Positions 22,933 through 33,775 of a stretch of DNA of 64,000 bases are shown here, piece by piece. Location of the stretch: the NCBI GenBank assembly GCA_043228905.1, contig JBHGNT010000018.1, forward strand, positions 4,154,001-4,218,000, in the 5' to 3' direction. Source of the DNA: Azolla caroliniana. Its lineage: Eukaryota > Polypodiophyta. Below the pieces are notes generated by a model, which had not been told where the DNA came from, made no database searches, and worked only from the letters and a program-made list of their open reading frames with translations. How positions within the stretch are numbered: position 1 is the stretch's first letter; each line of letters starts with the position of its first letter. Made by a program: the position numbers and the translations under genes.

Positions 22933-23623
22933 TTAATCGAACTGATTCTCCATTACGCCCATGTGTTGTCTAAGAGATCGAAATCGATTTGTCAAGAGAC
23001 ACTTTGTCATTGTGTCCGCGAAATTATCAGCTCTAGATATCTTCGCAAGGCTGATTTTCCCTGAAAATGACGTAGTCCCGAACGAAGTGATATCGAATGT
23101 CGATATGCTTGGAGGCATTATGCCTAACCGGATTTTTTGACATAGCGACAACACCTTGATTGTTGCTATAAACAATCGGAGTCGAACCGATTTCGGCCTG
23201 ACGAAACGTGCAGGCCAGCTGGCCAAGCCATAAGGCCTCTTTCACCGCATTGGAAGTAGCTACATATTCGGCTTCGGTAGTTGATGTGGTCGTGCATTCC
23301 TGAAGTTTGGATTTCCATGAGATGACCCCATTTCCAAATTTGAAACAATATCTAGTTGTTGATTTTGGGTTGTTTATGCAATCCGCGAAGTCAGAGTTGG
23401 TATATCCGACTACGCTTGAGTTGTCGTTCGGTCCGAACAGAATACCAAGGTCTTTTGTGTCCGCCAGATATCTGAACACATGCTTAACTGCGTTCCAATG
23501 CGATCGACCGGGGTTATGCATAAATCTGCTAACGACTCCAACGGCGTGAGCTATATCAGGCCATGTCGCGACCATCGCGTACATGAGGGAGCCGACTACC
23601 AATGCATACGGTACCAACTTCAT
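22933..23623 (-). pseudogene. Copia F RNase H region
   Basis: Starts in the RT/RNase H connection (VPYALVVGSLMYAMVATWPD, VSRFMHNPGRSHWNAVKHVF) and contains the copia RNase H motifs (TTSTTEAEYVATSNAVKEAL, VYSNNQGVVAMSKNPVRH, KHIDIRYHFVRDYV). The catalytic D of the usual YCDNQ motif is S here (VYSNNQ). In another frame the terminal ADNFADTMTKCL is found (22933-23226), so a frameshift lies near 23060. Confidence 0.82.
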
Positions 23624-23710
23624 AATTTCCCCCTCTGGACCGGATGTCGGGTAGTCTCGACGAGACAGCCCAGAATTAATAGGTAGCGGGGTAGAGGCTG
23701 ATTTCGCTAA

Positions 23711-24690
23711 TCACATGTTGCAGCGTTCAAGGACAAGTCCAATGTAGTCAGATTGAGACAGAAACAATTGTCGTCGATTTCGATTCCGACCTATCTTCAT
23801 GTCAAGAATGTGTCGTGCCGGATCGAGATCCTTCATGCCAAACTTCAACCGCAGTTGCCGAACGAATTCGGCTAGTTCACCTGCATGGCGTCTAGAAATT
23901 ACCATGTCGCCCATGTAGATGATGAGAAAGATGGATGATCCATCTCGAGTTGTTTTCTTGAAGAGACAGTGGTCCTCATGGCTCTTTGAGAAGCCGATCG
24001 ATTGGATGAAGTGGTCAAAGTTCTTATACCACTGTCGTGATGCTTGTTTCAAGCCGTAGAGACTCTTCCTGAGTCGGCAGATGACATGTTCTTGGTTGGG
24101 TACCACAAAGCCTTTCGGCTGCTCCATATAAATTTCCTCCTCAAGATCACCATGGAGGAAAGTCGTTTTGACATCTAGCTGAATCAGCTCCAAGTTTTCG
24201 GCTACCACTACGTCGAGCATAAAGTGAAGGGTTGTCATTTTCACCATTGGTGAAAAGATTTCGTCGAAATCAACGCCGTGTTCTTGTCGAAAACCCTTGG
24301 CTACTAATCTGGCCTTATCAGATGTCTCCTTAATTTGATAGACCCACTTGCACAGAAGAGCACGTCGATTTTTCGTGAGTTCGACCAAGTCCCAAGTAAT
24401 GTTCATACGAATAGAGTTCATTTCTGACTCCATTGCCAGATGCCAAGTGGCCAATTCGGCTGATGCCGAAGCTTGTTCGTATGACGTTGGTTCTCCGGCG
24501 TCCATGAAGAAGATACCAGGAGAGTATCTCTCCGGGGGTTGCGACAGTCTCTCGAATCTTCGAGGTATGACTGGACTGGTGAATCGTTCGGTTGTGTCAA
24601 GTCGGAATTCTCCGAGTCAGTGTTAGGGGGTTCAGCTACTCGTGAAGCTGACCGTGTCTTGTGAGCTGGACTTTCTTGAAGGGTTGGCAC
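23711..24690 (-). pseudogene. Copia F reverse transcriptase, inactive catalytic box
   Basis: Motifs in order: WDLVELTKNRRALLCKWVYQ, RLVAKGFRQEHGVDFDEIF, IQLDVKTTFLHGDLEEEIYM, CRLRKSLYGLKQASRQWY, and IYMGDMVISRR where active copia elements have YVDDM; the second catalytic aspartate position is glycine. A frame change near 24420 precedes the Ser/Pro-rich linker (24418-24690). The substitution alone would abolish polymerisation. Confidence 0.85.
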
Positions 24691-24860
24691 ATCAGAAAAA
24701 GTTACCCTTTAGATTTCAATCAGTTTTTCGACCGATTGATTCATAGCTGACTCATTGAACACTACGTCCGAACTTCGAATGATTTGTCTATGTTGGGGTC
24801 CCAGAGTCGGTATCCCATTTCGCCATTTGATCCATAACCAAGGAAAATACATTTCTTGGA

Positions 24861-25602
24861 CTATGGTGCAAGTATGCGGTGATCATCTTTCAGGATGAGG
24901 GCATATGCCTCACATCCGAAAATCCTTAGCTTATCGTAATTCGGCTTACTGCCGGTCCATAATTCCTGAGGTATCCAAAGTCCTAGAGGCCTACTCGGCG
25001 ACATATTGATTATGTGTATTGCGGTAAGTAGGGCCTCTGCCCAGAAGCCATCCAATAGTCCGGAGTTTTGGAGCATGGAATCTATCCTTTCTTGAATTGT
25101 TCCTCTAATTTGAACTCTCCCCCCTTATCGGTCCGAAAACATTTAAGTTTTCGCCCGGACTAATTCTCTACCATAGCGAGCCAATCGGAGAAGATCGAGA
25201 ACACACGATCTTTGGTTCTAATTGGATAAGCCCACACCTTCCTAGTCGAGTCATCAATGAAGCTAACGAAATACAAAGCACCGCCGAGTGACTGATGTGG
25301 CATAGGGCCACAGACATCTAAGTGAATCAAATCGAGCAGGCTCGATTCTCTTGGGGCTGAAGAAGGGTGTGTCGTGGCTATTTGTTTGCCATATTGACAG
25401 TGCTCGCAGAATTGATGATCTGAGAAGGAGAGTTTAGGGATGTAACTGGCTCTAGATAGGTGCGTGATGTTGTCCTTGTTGAGGTGTCCGACTCGTCCGT
25501 GCCATAGTGATGACACGGGAATGTCAACCAAAATAGGCTACCCTCCCTGAGAGTAACGTGCAATGGATACAGTGAATGTATCGTCGGTCCTCTAGCAAGC
25601 AA
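24861..25602 (-). pseudogene. Copia F integrase and pre-integrase region, partly deleted
   Basis: The HHCC finger is LWHGRVGHLNKDNI with CEHCQYGKQ. The core has IHLDVCGPMPHQS and YFVSFIDDSTRKVWAY, then a stop and RTDKGGEF. The stretch between that and LLDGFWAEALLTAIHIIN, which should carry the catalytic glutamate (usually in NGVAERMN), is deleted. Upstream, LRNV-stop-HVPELSRPLISVGQ marks the end of the protease domain. Confidence 0.82.
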
Positions 25603-25775
25603 GAGGTTTCCCCTGTGGAGTGTCCACCCTCATGATGAGAAGTCGGCACGAATGTCGTCTTCATCCAATTGTCCTACTGAGATCAGTGGTCGTGAAAGCT
25701 CAGGTACATGTCAGACATTGCGTAGTATCAATGTAGAACCACCCGCAAGGTGGAGCTCTATTGTAAACTCCGTGT

Positions 25776-27127
25776 TCGTTACGAGATGTGCAATGTTTCC
25801 TAGGCTTTGCTAACTTCTACCGCAAGTTTATACAAGATTACTCGAAGATTATTTTACCTCTCACACAACTTACCAAGAAGGGACGGTCATTTCTTTGGTC
25901 CAACGAAGTGGACATGGCTTTTATGCATCTTAAGAAAGCCTTTACAACAGCTCCTATTCTAGCTCATTTGGATACAAACAAACCATTCATCATGGAGGAG
26001 GACACATCAGATTTCTTCATTGGTAGCATCCTTTCACAACAAGGAGATAAAGAAAAGTTACATCTTGTGGCTTTCCACTCACGCAAATTTGATGCCGCGA
26101 AAATTAACAACAAGGAGTTATTAGCCATCGTGGATTCGTTTGTGCAATGGCGGCACTTCTTAGAGAGTTCTCCTCATCAAATCATTGTCTTTCGTGATCA
26201 CAAAAGGCTTGCTTACTTCCAGAACACTATTGTACTAAATCAACGGCAAGATCGGTGGGCCCAATTCCTCACGCGTTTTGACTTCAAAATCACATATTGG
26301 CCGGGGAAGTAGCAAGGAAAAGCAGATGCAATATTGCAACGTTCATATCTTACACCTCATCTGGGTGATCCAACATTTGATAATCAAAAGCAAGTAATCT
26401 TGGGACCAACACGTTTGCACACAACACTGGTTTTTCACACTCCACTGGATTCCCGGATTATCGATGCCATACGTGCCAACTTGAAGACATATAATTTTGC
26501 TCAAGCCATTCTAGCGCAAATTGATGCCTCTCGGGCATCCTATTCCCAATCTCAACAACTAGCTATGGACTATCGACAATTCGAATATCATGATAGTTTA
26601 TTATTCTTTAAAAAGCTCGTGTATGTTCCTGATTGTTCCTGTCGCCTTCAAATCATACAAAGTTGTCATGACACCCATACAACTGGACATTTCGGTAGTA
26701 CTAAGACGTTAGATTATCAACGACTCGGTCCTCTCCATATTACCGGCAAGATTAATGATGTCGCGTTCCACCTTTATCTTCCTCCGCACCATCAGATACA
26801 TCCGGTCTTCCATAGTTCTCTTCTCGAACCTTATCAGGCCAACACTATTCCTGATCGCGTTACACCACCGTCGCCCCCGCTTGAGTTGGACACAAGCCTA
26901 GAGTATGAAGTTGTTGTTGTCCTCGACTCCAAGTTTGTTCGCAACAAACTTTATTATTTGGTCGATTGGCTCGGCTATAGTCTGAGCGAACGTACTTGGG
27001 AACCCGTTGAGCATATCGCCAATGCTCAGGATCTTCTTGTTGATTTCCATCGAAAGTATCTGGACAAACCCAGTCCACAATCAGGGCCGACTCGTGACGT
27101 TCGTCGTCGTAAGGGGGGAATAGTGTG
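25776..27127 (+). pseudogene. Element G RNase H, integrase remnant and chromodomain
   Basis: 25788-26312 encodes the RT thumb and RNase H (MEEDTSDFFIGSILSQQ, FDFKITYWPGK), ending at a TAG where H has a His codon. 26334-27128 continues with PTFDNQKQVILGP, the finger's HDTHTTGHFGSTKTLDY, and then jumps directly to QRLGPLHITGKIND, the post-integrase module. The entire DDE core and the CC half of the zinc finger (about 230 residues in H) are missing, yet the frame is kept. The chromodomain is complete (YEVVVVLDSKF, YYLVDWLGYSLSERTWEP). Confidence 0.88.
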
Positions 27128-27403
27128 ATGATATGGCAAGACTCAAACCCATAACCTTATATTATATGGGCCGAGCTCTTGACCATCTATTGTAATACGT
27201 AGGATATTATTTTCATTTAAGTTTTACTATAGAAAATTATTGTATATTCCATATTTCTCTCAAACATTCTAGAAGCTTCAGTACTATTCCTGAGAACACT
27301 ATAAAAAGAGGCACAATGCATTATTTCGAACCAAATTGGTTCAACGCCAGTCTTAAGCCTCATAGCTATTTTGTACTTACTCTTCACATAATATATCATC
27401 TAT

Positions 27404-27456
<53 letters not shown>

Positions 27457-27542
27457 GTCTTACACAGTCCGTCCTCTTAGTACTAATAGTACTTCCCTTC
27501 TCTAGTACTAATTCTCTCTCTGTTTTAGTACTATTCCTGACA
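27124..27542 (+). repeat. Element G 3' LTR (419 bp)
   Basis: Begins TGTGATGATATGGCAAG after a G-rich polypurine stretch and ends ATTCCTGACA. TATAAAAAGAGG lies at about 27299, and a (TC)n tract at 27410-27451 sits about 105 bp downstream. The 5' 70 bp keep a decayed antisense tRNA-like module. A second copy lacking the first bases lies at 30550-30961. Confidence 0.88.
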
Positions 27543-27865
27543 ACCACTTGCTTTGCCAATTGCTTTGCCAATCAAGATCTTTAAGAGAAGAGAGACCCCA
27601 AGTCTTGAAATTGAAGCTCTAGACGATGTAGCCTCCACCATCGAGGTTGAAAAAGAATAATCAAAAGAGGAACCTCATCGCAATTGGCACATACCGGTGT
27701 ATGTGCAGGTTTGGTGGGGGTGAATGTTGTGTGGTTTTTCACACACGATATGAAAATTAGTAAAATAATTATTTAAGATTAGCTTAATGGATTGATATGG
27801 AAAGATGGATGTCTTCAAGAGCTTCATAACACATTTTACTACACATGAAACAGTGTCGAGAAGAA
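27543..27865 (+). repeat. D-family tail and partial LTR, first copy of a segmental duplication
   Basis: 27543-27724 corresponds to an integrase tail (IKIFKREET-like) plus a polypurine tract GGTTTGGTGGGGGTGAA. 27725 starts a D-superfamily LTR (TGTTGTGTGGTTTTTCACAC), cut at about 27865 where element I coding sequence begins. Nearly the same block recurs at 30962-31280. A 12-bp unit, ttgctttgccaa, is doubled at about 27548-27571. Confidence 0.75.
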
Positions 27866-29422
27866 AACCGACCACATGTACCGTGGAATCTCAAGCCGAT
27901 TCCAGTACCCAAAGCTCACATCCCGAAGTTGATGGAGCTGCTGAAGTAGAAGGTGAAGATAGGCATCCTCGAGCCGTCGAGTGCCCCATATTCAAACCGA
28001 TGGTTTACCGTGGCGAAGAAGAACGACACGTTGTGCTTCATTCAGGACCTGCAAATGGTCAATAAGGTGACCATTTGGAACGTCGGAATCGGACCAACCA
28101 TTGACGAGTTCGCGGAGGCCTTCGCCGGAAGGTCGATTTACTCAGTCGGGGACCTGTACTCGGGGTATGACCAATTCCAACTAGCCATAAGGAGCAAGGA
28201 TATTACGATGATGTGGACTCCTCTCGGCCTAGTGCGGATGTGTACCCTTCTGCAAGGAGGGACGAACTCGGTAGCACACATAGTGAATGCGATGAATAAG
28301 GTGCTAAGAGATTGTATCCCAAACATTACCATGCCCTTCTTGGACGACATCCCGATCAAGGGATGTCCAGTGGAAGATAGGGACGAAACAATTGGATCGG
28401 ACGGGTGTCGGAAATTCGTTGCGGACCACATCGGCGACTGCGAGAAGGTGCTACAAAGGCTAGAGGGTGCGCGGCTCACCTTCTCATGGGAGAAATCGGC
28501 TTTCGGACAATCGGAAATCATGGTTGTCAGACACCTGTGCGGGCCTTATGGCCGGAAACCGTCTCCAACCAAGGTAGAAGCCATCTCCACGATGAAGGGA
28601 GACTTCGAGTTGATTACGAAAATCCAGAGGTTCTTGGGAGCTTGCGCGTTCTACCACGTCTGGATCCCACATTACGCCCACATCGTGGAGCCACTCTATG
28701 GGTTGTTGAAGAAAGGGCACAAATTCGAGTGGAGTGGGGAGCATACAGAGTTGGTCCGAAAAATGAAGGAAGCGCTTGTTGTGGCACAGGTGCTCCAGAA
28801 AGCAGTTTACGGAAAGGATGTTCCGATTTTTGTAACCGTAGACACGAGTCCGACCGGAATAGGATGGGTGATCAACCAGGAGGATGAGAATGGTGCAAGG
28901 CTCCCCATCCGGTTCGGTGCAAAAGTACTCAGCGAGCGCCAACGAGGATACGCCCAAGTTAAATGCGAACTCTGGGGTATCATTTCGGTGGTCAAGGCCG
29001 ACAGAGACTACCTGATCAAGACAGAGGTGATAATAGAGAATGACTGCCTACCGATCCTTGGTATGGTTTCTGGATGCGCGACGCCAGACCTGGCAATACT
29101 CAGGTGGATCGCGTACATTAAGTCCCTGAACCCGAAGATACGACACATTTCCGGGAAGGACAACACCATGGCCGACATGCTTTCGAGAGCGAGGTTTGAT
29201 GACGAGGGCGGCATGGTTTCGAAGGACGAGGAAGTTGGCATGGACTTCTTCGAGGTGGCTTATGTGACGACGAGAAAGGGGAGCACTCCGGCGCTTAATG
29301 AGATCGACGAGGGCAGGTACGATGGGGAGTGGCTCCAGATCGGTGGGTTCCTGAACACGATGACGCCGAACGCGGCGTGGACAAAGCAAGAGGCTAACCA
29401 GATATGGACGAAAGCGTACTGA
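27866..29422 (+). pseudogene. Element I reverse transcriptase and RNase H
   Basis: A 489-aa open frame (27953-29422) follows one TAG at about 27948. RT motifs: SAPYSNRWFTVAKKNDTL, GRSIYSVGDLYSGYDQFQL, MCTLLQGGTNSVAHIVNAM, catalytic FLDDIPIKG, acidic insertion, LTFSWEKSAFGQSE, VVRHLCGPYGRKPSP. RNase H: IFVTVDTSPTGIGWVINQED, YAQVKCELWGIISVVK, IIENDCLPILGMVSG, IRHISGKDNTMADMLSRARF. Long openness suggests it decayed later or more slowly than K. Confidence 0.85.
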
Positions 29423-30549
29423 TTCTTTCTACAGGACAGAAGCATATGGAAGCACCTAAAGAAGCACGACGGCTTCCCACTCCGGGTAGTGGCGAGGAAG
29501 GAAGAGCAGGAGGCATTGTTGTTGGTGTACCACGAGAGTCCTTGGGCCGGACATCACAGGACATGAGCCACGTTTGAGAAGCTAAAGGAGAAGTATTGGT
29601 GGCCAGGACTATACCAGGATGTGCATCAGTTCGTGATGACTTGTGAAAGCTGCCAGATGCACTCCATAATCCGACATCGGGACAAGCTGCACCCGACTTA
29701 CCCGCTGACTATCCACTTCAAGTGGATGGTGGATCTAGTGACAATGTTGATGGGAGTAGCGCAGATCCAGTACCTAGTGCTTGCACGAGAGGATGTGACG
29801 AACCAGGTGGAGGGCCGCGCATTACAGAACAAGACAACTGCGGTCGTGTGCCGGTTCCTGATCGAAGAGGTGGTGTGCCGGTACGGGTGCATAGGGAAGA
29901 TCATAGGTGACCGGGGAGAACTGGAGGTGCACGAGGCCGAAGAGTTGTTTGATTGGTTGGGGGTTAAACTCTCGCTCACCACGGCGTACAATCCGGAGGC
30001 GAACGGGAAGGTGGAGCGTGGGCACGGGCCAATCGTAAAAGCGATAGTACGGGCATGTGGAGGCCAAGTCAGAAATTGGTTGCAGCTCTTGCCTTATGCG
30101 TTGTGGGCGGACCGAATTACGCACAGTTCGGTAATAGGGTTGATGTCGGCAGAGCTGATGTACAGGTAGAAGTCGATCATGCCGATTGAACAGATGATCT
30201 ACTCATGGGCCGCAGTGGACTGGAGAGACGAGATGAGCCGGGAGGAGCTATTAGCGGCATGAATCCAATAGCTCGAGCGAAGACCGGAGGACGTGGAACA
30301 AGCAACGGCGTAGATGCGTATGGCGAGGGCAAGGAACAAGGGACGATTTGACCGGACTCACCGTTTGCGACCAAAGAAAATCGAGGAAGGTGATTGGGGT
30401 CTCGTCTACAACCAGCGCTGACAAGCACTAACGACAACGGCACCTACCATCTCGCGGAGTTCGACGGAACAAGGATAGTCGTGCCGGTGGCCAGGAAGAG
30501 GATCAAGGCATTCAAGAAGCGGCATGAGGACGAACCAGACCCAGAGAGC
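29423..30549 (+). pseudogene. Element I integrase, broken
   Basis: After a stop at 29420-29422 the zinc finger (YHESPWAGHHRT, stop, CESCQMHSI) and core (KWMVDLVTMLMGVAQ, IIGDRGELEVHEAEELF, NPEANGKVERGHGP) are read at 29621-30169. Further stops occur at 30167-30169 and 30260-30313. The tail (DNGTYHLAEFDG, RKRIKAFKKRHEDE) ends where an LTR fragment begins. The D, D and E residues are visible but the protein cannot be made whole. Confidence 0.83.
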
Positions 30550-30828
30550 GTGGCAAGACTCAAACCCATAACCTTATATTATATGGGTCGAACTCTTGAC
30601 CATTACATTATCTATTGGAATATGTAGGATATTATTTTCATTTAAATTTTACTATAGAAAATTATTCTATATTCCATATTTCTCTAAAACATTCTAGAAG
30701 CTTCAGGACTATTCCTAAGAACATTATAAAAAGAGGCACAATGCATTATTTCGAACCAAATTGGTTCAACGCCAGTCTTAAGCCTCATAGCTATTTTGTA
30801 CTTACTCTTCACATAATATATCATCTGT

Positions 30829-30869
<41 letters not shown>

Positions 30870-30961
30870 GTCTTACGCAGTCCGTCCTCTCTTAGTACTA
30901 ATAGTACTTCCCTTCTCTAGTACTAATTCTCTCTCTGTTTTAGTACTATTCCTGACAACCA
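30550..30961 (+). repeat. Second copy of the G-type LTR, lacking its first bases
   Basis: Starts at GGCAAGACTC (about nine bases into the LTR) and runs to ATTCCTGACA. It carries the same TATAAAAAGAGG (about 30724) and a shorter (CT)n tract (30834-30863). It is very similar to 27132-27542, differing by small indels. Confidence 0.85.
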
Positions 30962-31800
30962 CCTACTTTGACAATTGCAGGAAAGAGAATCAAGATCTTT
31001 AAGAGAAGAGAGACCCCAAATCTTGAAATCGAAGCTCTAGATGATGTAGCCTCCACCATCGAGGTTGGAAAAGAATAATCAAAAGAGGAACCTCACCACA
31101 AATGGCACATACTAGTGGATGTGCAGGTTTGGTGGGGGTGAATGTCGTGTGGTTTTCACACACGATATGAAAATTAGTAAAATAATTATTTAAGATTAGC
31201 TTAATGGATTGATATGGAAAGATAGATGTCTTCAAGAGCTTCATAACGCATTTTACTACACATGAAATGGATAAACAAGTATCAAGTTATGTGAGTGTGA
31301 AGTTTAAGAAGATTGGGAAAACAAACTGTGAGATATCTCACATAGATAGGACAAAATTGGATCCCCATAGTATATAAGGAGAGTTGGAACCTATTACTTT
31401 ATGTCTATGTGTGAAGCATAGAATGTTCAAGGTGACTTGGGCTAAATTGTGTGGATGAATGGCTCAAATTATTTTGGGTCACGGCTTGATCAGCCACGGC
31501 GTACGGCCCAATCGGGACTTGCCTACACGGACGCGTACATGGGGCGGTCGAGATACACGCATGCACGGAGACGGTGCATGGCTCGGTCGAGATATGTGCA
31601 CGCACAAACGCATCTACGGTTTGGTTGTGACGCACGTACGGATTACGTATGGGTTGAACTTTATGAATGATTGGATCATGTGGTCGAATTATACGAACAG
31701 TCGCATGCAGCTAAAAGTAAAGGTCAAGCAACTAAAAAAGGAGGCCATCCAACTAAAAGTAAAGGCTAAGCAACTAAAAATGGAGACCAGACGTCATCAC
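30962..31800 (+). repeat. D-family tail plus LTR, second copy of the duplicated segment
   Basis: 30962-31142 encodes an integrase tail (GKRIKIFKREET) and a polypurine tract. 31143 begins an LTR (TGTCGTGTGGTTTTCACACA) resembling D LTRs (same order of motifs, TATA-like gtatataagg at about 31371). From about 31450 it diverges. A roughly 42-bp direct repeat (caactaaaagtaaagg units at 31708-31790) lies near its end. The 3' limit is unclear. Confidence 0.65.
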
Positions 31801-32302
31801 GGATCAGCCCTTTTCGAGCACTCTATGGGCGCAACGCTCGGCTCCCACCAGAATTGTCCATTGATGTCCATTCCAAACCTGCCAACATGGATAGTGCCAC
31901 TTGGGGGCTCTATCTCCAACAAATGCTCCCCCTCCTTCGCCAAGCCAGCTCCCGAAATCTACAAGTTGCACAACAACGTCAAAAGAGGCATTACGACGTG
32001 GGTCGAATTACCCCGACTTATGTTGATGGAACGAAAGTCCTTGTTTACTTCCCGGTCCAGCGACACGGTCTCAATGAATCCCTCATGGATCGGCCCGTTG
32101 ATCGTAGTTCGCACCATCAAATCCACTACTTACTTGCTCTGGCGTGATTCCAACGGCCGATTCACCTCCGCCCATGTTGCCCATATCAAGCCCTATACTA
32201 CCCCAAGCCTATCTTCTTGTACCCGTCCTTTCCCCATGTCGTAAAACTTCTTGTTTTTCTCAGGGGGGAAATGTGGCGTCCCTTTCAAGCGACATTATCG
32301 TT
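31801..32302 (+). pseudogene. Element J: Ty3 integrase C-terminal fragment and LTR start
   Basis: In the frame of 31854-32147 it reads QMLPLLRQASSRNLQVAQQR then KRHYDVGRITPTYVDGTKVL, the helical end and SH3-like tail of a Ty3 integrase. A frameshift moves to WIGPLIVVRTIKSTTYLLW and AHVAHIKPY in the 31459-32244 frame. It is followed by a GGGGGG polypurine stretch (32263-32268) and TGTGGCGTCC, the start of an LTR cut off at about 32302. It is a different family from both H and D. Confidence 0.72.
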
Positions 32303-33302
32303 GGCACTCGCCACCACATATGGCCCAAACCACCTCCTTGTGAACTTCCTCATTGACCTGTGATGGTTGTCGAGGTTGTTGGCAAAGACCAAAAACTAGT
32401 CTCCTTCTTCAATTGGGGAGGAACCAGTGTGTCTTGTCAAAGCGGGCCTTGTTCCTCATCCTCACGGCCGCCAACTTCATCTTTGCAATCTCCATATCCT
32501 CCAGTCGTCTCTAAAACTACTTCATCTGTGCTGCTAGGAGCTCCTCCCTACTTATTTCATTTTCCCATGGTATCGCCACCCACGAGGCAATTGTCCTCTT
32601 GATGGGCATTATTGGCTTCTGACTGTACATGAGCTCCGTCGGCATATAGCCTGTCGCAGAAGTGTGCGTAGTTCTTTCGGCCCACAAGGCATAGGACAAT
32701 AGTTGTGGCCAATTCTCAACAAGTCTGTTACATGCTCGTACAATGGCTTTGACTATCAGTCCATGCCCACGCTCGATCTTCTTGTTGGCTTCCGGATTGT
32801 AGACCGTTGTGAGGGAGAGCTTCACACCTAATCGCACGAAAAGTTCCATAGCTTCGTGAGCATCCAACTCTCCTCGATTGGCCACTATCTTCCCCACGTA
32901 TCCGTATCGGCAAACGACCTCTTCGAGTGAGAACCTACATATTTTCTTCATCGTCTTGTTCGTCAAGGCCCTTCCTTCTACTTGGTTTGTTAGGTCTTCT
33001 TGTGCCAACACCAAGTACCTCATCTAACCCACTCCCATTGGCATTGTAACCAGATCCACCATCCACTTGAAATGTATGGTGAGTGGGTATGTCGGGTGAA
33101 ACTCGTTCCTATGACATATGTTGGAGTGTAGTTGGTAGATTTCACATGTGCCCATGAAACAAGACACATCATCGTACATACTTGGCCACCAATACTTCTC
33201 TTTCAGCTTTTCAAAAGTTGCCCACGTTCCTCTATGACCCGCCCAAGGACACTCATTGAACTCAGACATTAGCATTGCCCGCTCCTCTTTCTTTACCACC
33301 AC
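32303..33302 (-). pseudogene. Element K integrase, catalytic residues lost
   Basis: 33024-33302 gives the finger ECPWAGHRGTWATFEKL but CEIYQ where relatives have CETCQ, losing one zinc Cys. The core has KWMVDLVTMPMGVG, a stop, then IVANRGELDAHEAMELF, with Asn replacing the second catalytic Asp, and NPEANKKIERGHG. The tail reads WFGPYVVASANDN near 32320. These changes make it inactive regardless of frame. Confidence 0.83.
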
Positions 33303-33775
33303 TCACCGCGGCATCCTTGTCCTTCGCTTTCGGTGCCTCCAAAGAATCCCCCTCTTAGGAAGTACTTGTATGCTTTCTTACAGATCCTTTGAGCCTCCTC
33401 CTTCGTCCACGAAGCATCCATCGTCAACATGCTCAAGAACTTGCCAATAAACAACCACCCCCCTTCATACTCGATCTCATGTTGAAGGCGTGGAGGGTTT
33501 GTGTTTCTTTATCCTCTGTAGATAGTTGGGCCGTCTTGAAGAAGTTGAGGGAAATGTCGCACTCGCCCTCGATAGCATATCTGCCATGGCATTGTTCTTC
33601 CCCGAAATGTGGCGAGTCTTTGGGTTCAAAGTTTTGATGCACTCTATCCACCTTAGCTTCGCTAAGTTAGACGTCGTACACCCCGATACCATCCCTAGAA
33701 TAGGAAGGCAATCTGTCTCTATTACTACTTCCGACCTGATTACGTACTCCTTATCCGCCTTTACTACGGACACGA

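Larger units (their letters stand above)
22466..25775 (-). mobile_element. Ty1/copia element F, 5'-truncated and decayed
   Basis: On the minus strand the order is protease/GAG-pre-integrase remnant (about 25640-25775), integrase (24861-25531), RT (23711-24505), RNase H (22933-23623), then one LTR (about 22466-22811). Integrase before RT defines copia. Gag and the 5' LTR are missing; the upstream side is cut by element G. Several stops, an integrase deletion and a mutated RT active site show it is dead. Confidence 0.88.
25776..27542 (+). mobile_element. Element G, H-family chromovirus remnant with 3' LTR
   Basis: Plus-strand remnant starting in the RT thumb ([18 protein letters not shown]) and ending with a complete 419-bp LTR (27124-27542). 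It is clearly the family of H: the same RNase H, linker PTFDNQKQVILGP, chromodomain and LTR termini (TGTGATGATATGG to CCTGACA). The upstream half is missing at the junction with copia F. Confidence 0.9.
27866..30549 (+). mobile_element. Element I, D-family Ty3 internal fragment
   Basis: Plus-strand RT to integrase fragment without its own intact ends. It begins within the RT at the region VPWNLKPIPVPKAHIPK and ends in the integrase C-terminus at RIKAFKKRHEDEPDPES. Codon choice is visibly more GC-rich than in D or E, implying a distinct subfamily. It lies between two copies of a G-LTR/D-tail segment. Confidence 0.85.

Noticed and set aside
31459-31800. Novel coding gene in the GC-richer stretch with repeated Lys/Gln-rich codons
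   Set aside because: The sequence continues a D-type LTR and contains a short direct repeat; the coding look (KVKQLKKEAIQ) comes from the repeat, and true protein similarity starts only near 31810 with the integrase tail.
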